The notes beneath the pieces were generated by a model. It saw only the letters and a list, made by a program, of their open reading frames with translations, did no database searches and had not been told where the DNA came from. The position numbers and the translations under genes were made by a program. Shown here one piece after another: positions 23,116-29,955 of a DNA stretch of 37,612 nt. The stretch is from NCBI GenBank assembly GCA_027331445.1, contig DAHWUD010000010.1, positions 1-37,612 on the forward strand. Direction: 5' to 3'. Source of the stretch: Candidatus Amesbacteria bacterium (GTDB lineage Bacteria > Patescibacteriota > Microgenomatia > CAZETR01 > Amesbacteraceae). How positions within the stretch are numbered: the stretch's first letter is position 1; every line of letters begins with the position of its first letter.

Positions 23116-23250
23116 ATGTCTCAACTGCTCGGTTTCGAATATACAGAGAAGTGGTTGTTTGCGTCCAACTCATTTGACAGATGGCTTTCCAATTTGGTGT
23201 ACTGGATGGACAATTCCAGAAATGAGTATTCCCTCTTATTTGCTGTGTAA
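23116..23250 (+). CDS. Small ORF 1 of the Xer operon (44 aa, unknown)
   Basis: The ATG lies 8 nt after the -10 of a consensus promoter, and the frame encodes 44 residues (start MSQLLGFEYTEKWLF, end SRNEYSLLFAV). The product is rich in aromatic residues (four Trp/Tyr pairs) with alternating charge, so it may be membrane-associated or a short regulatory peptide. No family recognised. It is followed after 6 nt by a second small ORF and then by the recombinase gene. A leader-peptide role is possible but only inferred. Confidence 0.5.
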   Translation: MSQLLGFEYTEKWLFASNSFDRWLSNLVYWMDNSRNEYSLLFAV

Positions 23251-23256
23251 GTAAAA

Positions 23257-23439
23257 ATGCCCTTTCCCAAATTAACCCGAAGCCAGCAGTCGGATACCTG
23301 GCAGTATCATCCCTGGGTCATTCAGGACTTGTTTCTAGTCGTCTCGATAGGAAAAAAGGTCCTACAGAGGCGTACAGGGGTTTATAAGGATGCGTATCAG
23401 CTAAAAATTACAAACCACAACGATAAGGAAAATAATTAA
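23257..23439 (+). CDS. Small ORF 2 of the Xer operon (60 aa, unknown)
   Basis: A 60-residue frame (MPFPKLTRSQQSDTWQYHPW, then VIQDLFLVVSIGKKVLQRRT). Its TAA overlaps the ATG of the recombinase gene by one base (TAATG), a typical coupling arrangement. Basic and aromatic, with no recognised motif. Confidence 0.5.
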   Translation: MPFPKLTRSQQSDTWQYHPWVIQDLFLVVSIGKKVLQRRTGVYKDAYQLKITNHNDKENN

Positions 23440-24383
23440 TGGACAACAATCATGACTTTCAATTGCCGGAAAAAGATGAATTTTTGTTGTATTTGAAAGT
23501 TCAAAATTACAGTTTGGAAACTCTTTATAACTACGAACACGATTTAAAACAATTTGAGGTTTTTATGACAGAAATGGGCTTTGGAAAAATCGACAAACAG
23601 GTGATTAATGAATTTAAGGGTTACTTAGTAAGCAGGGACCGGAAACAGCCGATTACGGGCCTTACAGCGCCTAATAAGCTTGGTCCGGGTAGTGTAAATC
23701 GCTGTCTTTCCTGTCTGAGAACGTATTTTAAGTATTTGATAGAAATGGACAAGCCGGTGCCTTTGCCGCCTGACGCCATAAAGATGGTTAAGGCAGATAA
23801 AAAACATGGTCAGGTGGCGGAACTATCGGAGCTCGTAAAATTAATTGAATCTCCGACCTCCTTGGAAAAAAATGAACTCGTGGGCCTTCGAAACCGGGCG
23901 ATGCTGGAAGTGCTTTTAGCATCAGGGATGCGGATTTCCGAACTGGTGTCACTTAATAAAAACCAGATAGACGAAACGGGGCGGATTTTTATTAAGGGCA
24001 AAGGGCGCAAGGAAAGGTTTGTCTATTTGACGCCGCGGGCCCTCTCTTGGGTCAACCAATACTTGACCCGAAGGCCGGAAGCGGTGCCGGCCTTGTGGGT
24101 GCCGTATCGGGGATCGCGGGCCGGGAAGTCTATCCGCCGGGTGTCGCCAAATTATCTACAGGCAAAAATCAAAGAGTACCGCGAAAAATTGCGGATCAAT
24201 GTGCCCACGTCTGCGCATTCACTACGGCACGGGTTTGCGACATACCTGGCCGAATCCGGAGCCAATCCGGCGGCGATCCAGGTACTTTTAGGCCATGAGT
24301 CACTCGATACCACGACCAGATATGTACATGCATCGGACAAATTTGCCGAGGAGACACACCATAAATATCATCCGGTTAAGTAG
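23439..24383 (+). CDS. Xer-type tyrosine recombinase
   Basis: A site-specific recombinase, probably for chromosome dimer resolution. The 314-residue protein has an N-terminal SAM-like core-binding domain (~10-105; FLLYLKVQNYSLETLYNYEHD) and a catalytic domain with Arg165 (ASGMRISELV), the lysine of GKGRKER, His260-x-x-Arg263 (HSLRHGFATYL), His286 (LLGHES) and nucleophile Tyr295 (TTRYVHAS). Spacings equal those of XerC/XerD (26 from His to His, 35 from His to Tyr). The operon with two small ORFs is unusual. Only one Xer gene is in the window, so whether it is XerC, XerD or a single-recombinase system is open. It overlaps the convergent gene by 8 nt. Confidence 0.92.
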   Translation: MDNNHDFQLPEKDEFLLYLKVQNYSLETLYNYEHDLKQFEVFMTEMGFGKIDKQVINEFKGYLVSRDRKQPITGLTAPNKLGPGSVNRCLSCLRTYFKYLIEMDKPVPLPPDAIKMVKADKKHGQVAELSELVKLIESPTSLEKNELVGLRNRAMLEVLLASGMRISELVSLNKNQIDETGRIFIKGKGRKERFVYLTPRALSWVNQYLTRRPEAVPALWVPYRGSRAGKSIRRVSPNYLQAKIKEYREKLRINVPTSAHSLRHGFATYLAESGANPAAIQVLLGHESLDTTTRYVHASDKFAEETHHKYHPVK

Positions 24384-24621
24384 AAGATGTGGGTGGGCGG
24401 TTATGATTTGCCCTAGCACTGGAATTGCGGACTACGACCCGTTTGGTAGAATAGAAAATTTCATTGTGCCCCTCCATTGTGGTTGGCAGATGAGTAAGAT
24501 CCCATTCATACGGTACTGAGGTTTTTACTTTTTGGGTTTCGATGCCAAGAAATCCACCAGAAATGATCTGAACTAATGAATCTAAACATCCCCCGCGCTC
24601 GGTTTTGATAATTTCAGCCAT
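24376..24621 (-). CDS. Small hypothetical protein downstream of xer, convergent
   Basis: An 81-residue protein (MAEIIKTERGGCLDSLVQII; ...YEWDLTHLPTTMEGHNE...). No recognised family. A strong minus-strand promoter (TTGACT, 17-nt spacer, TATAAC) ends exactly 6 nt before its ATG, which makes it a likely real, leaderless gene. Its last 8 nt overlap the end of the recombinase gene. Confidence 0.6.
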   Translation of the reverse strand: MAEIIKTERGGCLDSLVQIISGGFLGIETQKVKTSVPYEWDLTHLPTTMEGHNEIFYSTKRVVVRNSSARANHNRPPTSST

Positions 24622-24627
24622 GTTTTG

Positions 24628-24656
24628 GTTATAAGATATTGAGGGCCGGGAGTCAA
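24628..24656 (-). promoter_or_regulatory. Promoter of the 81-aa small protein gene
   Basis: TTGACT (24656-24651), 17 nt, TATAAC (24633-24628) on the minus strand, 6 nt before the ATG at 24621. Confidence 0.75.
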
Positions 24657-24664
24657 TTTGTGGG

Positions 24665-24690
24665 TCCCCTACTCCCCCACCGGCGGGGGA
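24665..24690. repeat. C-rich REP-like element (TCCCCTACTCCCCC...GGGGGA)
   Basis: TCCCCC and GGGGGA form a six-base inverted repeat around ACCGGC, preceded by TCCCCTAC. The TCCCCTACTCCC core recurs at about 37028-37040 inside the holB-like gene. It lies between two divergent transcription units. Confidence 0.5.
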
Positions 24691-24740
24691 TGTGAAAATT
24701 GGGTAGTGAAAAATAGTTCGAAATATGGTAGTAAATATGT

Positions 24741-25736
24741 ATGGCGCTTAAAAAAATTGCGGTGATTTATAACATTGTGGAAGAAAAATCGGATGCAGCT
24801 GAAGCCGACACGGTGGTCTCGGCGCAATGGGTAAAAGAAGTTTTGGACAAATTGGGGTATGAAACCGAACTTTGGGGTATCGGAAAAAATGAAGTGCGGA
24901 AAGTGGCAGAAATAACCAGTGACTTAATCTTTAATTTAATTGAATGGACCGGGAAGGAGACTGATTATGCGCTGGCGGCAATCAAAATCATGGACGACCG
25001 GAAAATCCCCTATACCGGGTCTGATATTTTTGGGTATAAGTTGGTGAACGATAAAATAGATATGAAGAAAAAATTGGTGGAAGAGAAAATTCCCACGCCG
25101 GTGTACCAGATATTTGAGACGGGTGAAGAAAAAATTGAGGCACTCCCCTATCCGGTGATTGTTAAACCGGCAAAAGAACATTGCGGAGTGGGTTTGGATC
25201 AAATGAGTGTGGCAGAAAACGACGAGGAATTAAAAAAATTGGTGTCAGTAAAAATCAGGCAATTCAGACAGCTGGTGTTGGCAGAACAATTTATTGAAGG
25301 CCGGGAATTTCATGTCTCAATTCTGGAAAAAAACGGTCGACCCTGGGTGTTACCGGCGGCGGAAGTGGTGTTTGAAAATCATCCGGGATACCGGCACGTG
25401 CTGACTTATGTCGGCAAGTGGGTAGATAAGGAAGAAGAATATAAATACACGTCAATGCGGGTGGCCGAGATTTCACCCGAGGTGAAGGAAATGATAAATA
25501 GCATAGCTACTACGGCCTATATTCATTTGGGAGGAAGAGATTACCCGCGACTGGATATGCGATATGACGGAAAAAATTTGTGGGTGCTGGAAATTAATAA
25601 TAATCCAGGGATAGATTATGACAATGACAGCGGAATCGGAGTTTCGGCCAGGGCGGCAAAACTAACCGCCCCGCAATTAATTGATCATATTGTGAGGAAT
25701 TGTTGGTGGAGATTTAATAATTTGAAAAATAAATAA
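24741..25736 (+). CDS. ATP-grasp ligase, D-Ala-D-Ala-ligase-like (first of two)
   Basis: A 331-residue ATP-grasp enzyme of the D-alanine-D-alanine ligase group, which joins a carboxylate to an amine with ATP. The N-terminal preATP domain (~1-110) includes DLIFNLIEWTGKETDY, comparable to 'vFn..hG..gEdg'. The grasp core has VIVKPAKEHCGVGLDQMS (~137-154, glycine loop and Lys), LAEQFIEGREFHVSIL (~179-194) and PRLDMRYDGKNLWVLEIN (~270-287) followed by the metal ligands E-x-N in EINNNPG. Substrate-binding motifs of true Ddl (for example SSVGV, Y-x-x-K-Y) are not evident. It lies 125 nt before a second ATP-grasp gene and the SpeD-like gene. Confidence 0.85.
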   Translation: MALKKIAVIYNIVEEKSDAAEADTVVSAQWVKEVLDKLGYETELWGIGKNEVRKVAEITSDLIFNLIEWTGKETDYALAAIKIMDDRKIPYTGSDIFGYKLVNDKIDMKKKLVEEKIPTPVYQIFETGEEKIEALPYPVIVKPAKEHCGVGLDQMSVAENDEELKKLVSVKIRQFRQLVLAEQFIEGREFHVSILEKNGRPWVLPAAEVVFENHPGYRHVLTYVGKWVDKEEEYKYTSMRVAEISPEVKEMINSIATTAYIHLGGRDYPRLDMRYDGKNLWVLEINNNPGIDYDNDSGIGVSARAAKLTAPQLIDHIVRNCWWRFNNLKNK

Positions 25737-25821
25737 TATTTTGAATGTAAATTGAAAAGAATATTGCGATAAATGGACTAAAAAAAATTTGCATTTTGAT
25801 ATACAATTCCGCAAACTGATT

Positions 25822-25849
25822 TTGATACTAATAGTTATTGTTTTATACA
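25822..25849 (+). promoter_or_regulatory. Possible promoter before the second ATP-grasp gene
   Basis: TTGATA (25822-25827), a 16-nt spacer and TATACA (25844-25849), 12 nt before the ATG at 25862. The whole 25737-25861 gap is A+T-rich. An AAGAAG sequence in the last 12 nt could act as a Shine-Dalgarno. Confidence 0.5.
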
Positions 25850-25861
25850 AAGAAGTAAGCT

Positions 25862-26911
25862 ATGTCTCCGTTAAAATTTGATTACCCAATTTCGGTGGCG
25901 ATTTTATATTTCGCCGGGGATCGTGAGGACGACGTGGATACTCTGGAAGCAGTCAAGGGAATTGAAGAATCATTGGAGCGCCGAGGACATATGGTACGGA
26001 AAATGGCGGTGACAAAAAAGAATTGGCGGAAAGCGGTGCAGATTCCCGGCCAAGTGGTTTTTAATTTGGTGGAAGATGATAAGTGGGATTTGTACATGAA
26101 GGTGGGCCAAAGATTGGAAGAGATGGGGCGGGCACAAGTGGGTCATGACAGAAAGTCGTTTCGGTATGTAGTGCACAAAGTGATGATTAAGAAACGATTG
26201 CAGAATGAAGGTATAAGTACTCCTGATTTTCGGATATTTAATCGCAGATCGAAAATTTCGCAAGTCCGGGGTTTGGAATTTCCTTTGATAGTCAAGCCGG
26301 CCCGGCAGCATGCCGGAATCGGTATTTCTCAGGATTCGGTGGTGATTGACCAGCAAGAACTGGAAGAAAGGGTGAAATATCTATTTGCAAATTTTCCAGG
26401 GAAAGTAATTGCGGAGGAATTTATTGAGGGAAGGGAAATTCATGTGACACTGATGGGGAATGGGAGGCATGTGGTAGCACTGCCCTATTGCGAAATCGGG
26501 TTTGGGGGGGAGTTTGCCAACAACTGGGCGGTGTATACGTATGATGCGAAGTGGAACAAGGGATCGTGGGAGTATTGGGACGCGCGGGTGAAAGCTCCAC
26601 CTAAAGTGTCAAGAAAGTTGGATGCCAAGCTGGAGAAAATAGCTGTGGCAGCATACAAGGCATTTGAGTGCCGGGATGTGGCCAGGATGGATATTAGAGT
26701 AGATGATAAAGAAAGGGCCTATGTGGTGGATGTAAATATGAATCCGAGTTTGAACTATTACGATGAGGAAGACGCGACTATTGCGTCGGTGTATGCACTG
26801 GGGTGGTCATATGATCAATTTTTGGAGACGATAGTGGCGATTACTTATAAGAGAAAATTCGGCAGACTGCCAGACCGAATCCGGGAGAGGCAGTTTTTGC
26901 TGGCAAATTGA
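25862..26911 (+). CDS. ATP-grasp ligase (second of two, divergent paralogue)
   Basis: A 349-residue ATP-grasp protein related to the previous one but clearly diverged. It has QVVFNLVEDDKWDLYMKVGQ in the first domain, PLIVKPARQHAGIGISQDS (~140-158), VIAEEFIEGREIHVTLM (~182-198) and RMDIRVDDKERAYVVDVNMN (~280-299). The usual metal ligand motif E-x-N is replaced by D-V-N-M-N. A long C-terminal helix tail (FGRLPDRIRERQFLL) is present. The SpeD-like gene starts 1 nt after its stop, so the two products are probably made together and act in one pathway. Confidence 0.82.
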   Translation: MSPLKFDYPISVAILYFAGDREDDVDTLEAVKGIEESLERRGHMVRKMAVTKKNWRKAVQIPGQVVFNLVEDDKWDLYMKVGQRLEEMGRAQVGHDRKSFRYVVHKVMIKKRLQNEGISTPDFRIFNRRSKISQVRGLEFPLIVKPARQHAGIGISQDSVVIDQQELEERVKYLFANFPGKVIAEEFIEGREIHVTLMGNGRHVVALPYCEIGFGGEFANNWAVYTYDAKWNKGSWEYWDARVKAPPKVSRKLDAKLEKIAVAAYKAFECRDVARMDIRVDDKERAYVVDVNMNPSLNYYDEEDATIASVYALGWSYDQFLETIVAITYKRKFGRLPDRIRERQFLLAN

Positions 26912-26912
26912 T

Positions 26913-27299
26913 ATGATCTATGACGACGGGCGAACGAATGATGAACAATTTGGTCAGGAATTGACCGTGGATTTGTATGAATGTGATCCGAAGAAAATCT
27001 CTGATGGAGCATACATTAAGGAATTCGTGGTCAAACTGTGTGATGAAGTAATATTTATGAAGCGGTACGGAGAGACGCTAATCCCCCACTTCGGTCATGA
27101 CAACCCGGTAACCAGCGGGTACTCGATGGTGCAACTGATTGAAACTTCTGCAGTATCGGCGCACTTCTCGGAATATAAAAGGGCAGTGTATCTGAATATT
27201 TTTTCCTGTAAGTGGTTTGATGCCAACCGGGCGGCCAGGTTTTCCAAGATGTGGTTTGGGGCGAAGAGAATGAAAAAACGGCTGGTGCAGAGAATTTAA
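26913..27299 (+). CDS. SpeD/AdoMet-decarboxylase-like pyruvoyl enzyme
   Basis: A 128-residue homologue of S-adenosylmethionine decarboxylase proenzyme, which self-cleaves to make a pyruvoyl group. In QLIETSAVSAHFSE and IFSCKWFD the putative pyruvoyl-forming Ser79, proton donor His84 and Cys99 keep the exact 5- and 20-residue spacing known for Ser63/His68/Cys83 of Thermotoga SpeD. The Glu before the serine is Thr (ETS), the His after it is Ala, and the AdoMet-contacting W-P-E segment is F-S-E-Y. The substrate may therefore not be AdoMet. SpeD homologues that decarboxylate ornithine or arginine are known. It is coupled to the ATP-grasp gene. Confidence 0.78.
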   Translation: MIYDDGRTNDEQFGQELTVDLYECDPKKISDGAYIKEFVVKLCDEVIFMKRYGETLIPHFGHDNPVTSGYSMVQLIETSAVSAHFSEYKRAVYLNIFSCKWFDANRAARFSKMWFGAKRMKKRLVQRI

Positions 27300-27317
27300 G
27301 ACCCAATATTTAAGAAA

Positions 27318-28115
27318 TTATTGCCTGGGGAATGAGTTAGACAGCTGTTCTTTTGGAGATAGGATGGAAAATTTCATATAAAAAGCTTTGATACCACGAT
27401 AGTTGGGAATGTGATTTTCGGAAATGAAGTGAAGGGCGGGGTTGTGTTTTAACATTTGTCTGGTATAGGGAAAGGCACTTTTTTGAGCTGAGGGCGGAAT
27501 GCTTTCTGGATCTACGGCGAAAGTGAATAAATTAACCGGCTTGGCATCCGGCTTTTTGGCTAAAGCCTGGCTGATGAACAGATGCATCAGGGAGGTACCA
27601 ATTTGTTGGCCGGGTTGGGATGTGGCAAAAGTATCAAAAACGAGGTCCCCTACTGCCGGTTCCGGGCCGAAATTCCCGTTGATGTCTAATCGTTCGGCCT
27701 TTGCAATTTCCCCGGTTTGGTAAGGGTAACCGATGATATATCCTACTAATTCCGGGTTTGAAGTGACAGGTTTTGGGTGGCCTTTTCTCCAGGCGAGGAT
27801 AACGGTGGCGTCTTTTTTACTTAATAAATCTTCAAAATTTTCAATGGGATAAGGCATCTCGTGACTTTGTTGGCTAAAGACGGGGTGCTCGATTGAGTTG
27901 TAAATCTTTTCAGCTAGGCTATTTATTAATCTCTGACTGTCTAAGGTTGAGAGGTCGACGAGTTGATATTCCACTTCATTTCCACGCTTAAATTCCTGAT
28001 CGGGTGACGGGGTCAGTCTATTTGAGTAGCTGGCAATTTGGGTGTAGATGCTATCGCCCGGAAATTGTCGGTCTTTGGGGGTGAGGACTGGATCGTGCCG
28101 GGGTTCGGTTGACAT
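27318..28115 (-). CDS. GNAT-like acetyltransferase-fold protein
   Basis: A 265-residue protein. Residues ~45-250 look like a GNAT fold: a VGYIIGYPYQTG strand, DLVFDTFATSQPGQQIGTSL with the acetyl-CoA-loop-like Q-P-G-Q-x-x-G-T, then LMHLFISQALAKK. The N-terminal ~40 residues are polar and disordered. The acceptor is unknown. It is the last gene of a minus-strand set (coiled coil, SIMPL, small membrane protein, this) and converges on the SpeD-like gene with 18 nt between them. Confidence 0.6.
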   Translation of the reverse strand: MSTEPRHDPVLTPKDRQFPGDSIYTQIASYSNRLTPSPDQEFKRGNEVEYQLVDLSTLDSQRLINSLAEKIYNSIEHPVFSQQSHEMPYPIENFEDLLSKKDATVILAWRKGHPKPVTSNPELVGYIIGYPYQTGEIAKAERLDINGNFGPEPAVGDLVFDTFATSQPGQQIGTSLMHLFISQALAKKPDAKPVNLFTFAVDPESIPPSAQKSAFPYTRQMLKHNPALHFISENHIPNYRGIKAFYMKFSILSPKEQLSNSFPRQ

Positions 28116-28117
28116 GG

Positions 28118-28459
28118 TCAGGGTCGGTTCAGGAAGAAAATTCCCAGGGAAATAGCTAACACACTAATAACTGCTGTGGGGTTGAAGAGATCTCTGAGTG
28201 AGGTGTGGGTGGCCAAACCACCGGCGAAATATCCGAAAACTGCCGATCCTGCGGCCCAGACGGGAATGAATACACGGAGGGTCTCCGCTCCCCGGGCTTG
28301 AAGTTTGAAAATAAATAACCAGACAAAAAAGGCCGAGACAATGGCGGCAAGGACGGCGGCGGTATTCGTTTTTTTACTATCAAGGAATTCCTGATAAAAG
28401 ATATAGGCCAGGGCATCGCCGGCGAAGGAAACCAAAAAATAAAACAAATTGAGTGCCAT
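28118..28459 (-). CDS. Small polytopic membrane protein
   Basis: A 113-residue protein with four hydrophobic helices (LNLFYFLVSFAGDALAYIFY, TAAVLAAIVSAFFVWLFIF, FIPVWAAGSAVFGYFAGGL and VISVLAISLGIFFL). No family recognised. Its stop is 2 nt before the GNAT-like gene and its start is 8 nt after the SIMPL gene, so the genes form one operon. Confidence 0.65.
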   Translation of the reverse strand: MALNLFYFLVSFAGDALAYIFYQEFLDSKKTNTAAVLAAIVSAFFVWLFIFKLQARGAETLRVFIPVWAAGSAVFGYFAGGLATHTSLRDLFNPTAVISVLAISLGIFFLNRP

Positions 28460-28467
28460 AGGACCGG

Positions 28468-29214
28468 CTAACGGGTTTCGTAAGACAGAGTTAGGGAAGA
28501 GGTGATATCGGTGGAACCGGGCTGAACCTGAGTTCCCCCTCCCGCAGAGGCATTGACGGCGGCGCCCAGTCCCATCATGGGCAAGGGACGGATTTCGGGA
28601 GTGGAGGTTTCTTCGACATTGACCAGCCGGCCAAGGTTGAGGCCTGCGGCCTGGGCCAGGCTTTGGGCCTTGGCTTTGGCGTCCGCCACGGCCAGGTCCC
28701 GGGCTTGCTGGGTCAGCTGTTTTTTGCGGTCATCGTTGACCGTAAACTGAATGCCGCCCACGGTGTTGGCACCCAGACTGGTGGCGGAATCAATGACGTC
28801 ATTGACCCGGTCAAGCTGGCGCACGGTGACAGTCAAATTGACGGAGACGGAATAGCCGGTGATGCGGTTGGTGGGGGTCTGATAATTGTATTGGGGGTAG
28901 AGGGAATAGTTGTTGGTCACGATATCCTTATCGGCTACACCCAAAGATTTAATTTTGGCCGTGATGCTATTGATGATCTGATTGGCCTGAGTTTGGGTAT
29001 TTTTGACGGTCGGGCCGGTGGCATTGACGCCCAGGGTGACGATGGCAATGTCGGGGACGACGGTGACTTTGCCGTCACCGGAAACCGTGAACAAAGAGGC
29101 TTTTTGAGTGACGACGGAGGAAACGGGAAAGCCGGGAGTGTGACCGAAGAAGTACATGGCTGCAGCCCCGATGACGACGACGGAGATGATCAACTTGGCC
29201 GCAAACCGGAACAT
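28468..29214 (-). CDS. SIMPL-domain (DUF541) exported protein
   Basis: A 248-residue protein with an N-terminal membrane helix (AKLIISVVVIGAAAMYFFG) and a SIMPL/DUF541 domain. The domain shows FTVSGDGKVTVVPDIAIVTL, then GVADKDIVTNNYSLYPQYNY, ITGYSVSVNLTVTVRQLDRV and QARDLAVADAKAKAQSLAQA followed by AGLNLG. The family is typically periplasmic or surface-located with unclear biochemical role. It starts 4 nt after the coiled-coil gene's stop. Confidence 0.9.
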   Translation of the reverse strand: MFRFAAKLIISVVVIGAAAMYFFGHTPGFPVSSVVTQKASLFTVSGDGKVTVVPDIAIVTLGVNATGPTVKNTQTQANQIINSITAKIKSLGVADKDIVTNNYSLYPQYNYQTPTNRITGYSVSVNLTVTVRQLDRVNDVIDSATSLGANTVGGIQFTVNDDRKKQLTQQARDLAVADAKAKAQSLAQAAGLNLGRLVNVEETSTPEIRPLPMMGLGAAVNASAGGGTQVQPGSTDITSSLTLSYETR

Positions 29215-29218
29215 AACG

Positions 29219-29545
29219 CTAGTTTAACGGATTTTTGGTTTCCAGTCTAGTCAGGCGAATTTCCTGGGCGGCTTGTTCCTGCCGAAGATCCCTGACTGGT
29301 TTCGCAAATGATTTATCTATTTTGGTGAAAAGTTGACTTTTCCACTGGTCAAATTTTTTATCTTGTTTGTCAAACCGTTTATTTATTTCTTTAACCTCAA
29401 TTCTTAGCAGCTTGAGTTGATCATCTTGAGAACTTAGGTGTGTCTTGATAGAGAAGATATTCCATTCGATTTTTTCTAACTTGTCATCAATTAGCTTTAG
29501 CCTGTCGATAACGGGTAGAGAAGAAGAATCTTTATGAGGGGGCAT
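29219..29545 (-). CDS. Coiled-coil hypothetical protein
   Basis: A 108-residue, highly charged protein with heptads throughout (KLIDDKLEKIEWNIFSIK, LRIEVKEINKRFDKQDKKFD, QEIRLTRLETK), predicted to be an extended coiled coil. No membrane helix. Likely first gene of the operon with the SIMPL gene. It is A+T-richer than its neighbours. Confidence 0.6.
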   Translation of the reverse strand: MPPHKDSSSLPVIDRLKLIDDKLEKIEWNIFSIKTHLSSQDDQLKLLRIEVKEINKRFDKQDKKFDQWKSQLFTKIDKSFAKPVRDLRQEQAAQEIRLTRLETKNPLN

Positions 29546-29955
29546 GAGCAGATGTTAACACTGCATAACGGTTTGCTGTCAACCGGAACTTTCAGCATCC
29601 TCGTCCAGAAGGTGAACTATGCGTCGATGCATCGATGCATGATACAGAGGTTGGGGTTAGCGAGTGCAGGTGCCACTGCCAAATTCCTGTCTCTCGACTT
29701 TAGGGGTAAGGCCGAAAACACTGGCTTTGCAGTGGAAAATGGTTGTCGGAGCGGATTTGCGGAATTTCGCTATGAGGGCAATCAGGTTGCTTTCGGTCCC
29801 TTGCGATGTTTCATCTTTGGAATAGAAGGAACATGCGGTCGTCTTGCACCTGATTCGTTCCTTTTGGTCTAAGCTAGAGAAGAGTCCACTAAATTGAATT
29901 GTTTCGGCCACGTATCTTACGTGTAGGCTTCTGGAACAAAAGATGCAAGTTGGGT
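29546..29955. other. 410-nt stretch between gyrA and the coiled-coil gene with no confident gene
   Basis: Both strands have open frames here (29534-29872 plus; 29657-29911 minus, GTG start), but neither has a recognisable family or a convincing start signal. Visible structures are a copy of the TCGATGCATCGATGC repeat (29624-29646) and a perfect CACGTA-TCT-TACGTG inverted repeat (29909-29923). The minus frame contains SNLIALIAKFRKSAPTTIFH, which could be a decayed coding remnant. Confidence 0.4.
29624..29646 (+). repeat. TCGATGCATCGATGC repeat, copy A
   Basis: Twenty-three nt beginning TCGATGCATCGATGC and ending GATACA. It matches copy B (37108-37130) at 21 of 23 positions. The core is built of overlapping ATCGAT/ATGCAT palindromes. 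Confidence 0.7.

Noticed and set aside
22579-23124. 181-codon minus-strand frame over the non-coding gap
   Set aside because: It overlaps the 80-aa gene and the consensus promoter, is Pro/Ser-rich without any motif, and starts inside the plus-strand small ORF.
23128-23150. GGTTTCGAATATAC, like a tRNA T-arm
   Set aside because: No matching acceptor or anticodon arms around it; it lies within the 44-codon frame.
29534-29872. 112-codon plus-strand frame
   Set aside because: No recognisable product or start signal; it begins inside the minus-strand coiled-coil gene. Kept only as part of the gap description.
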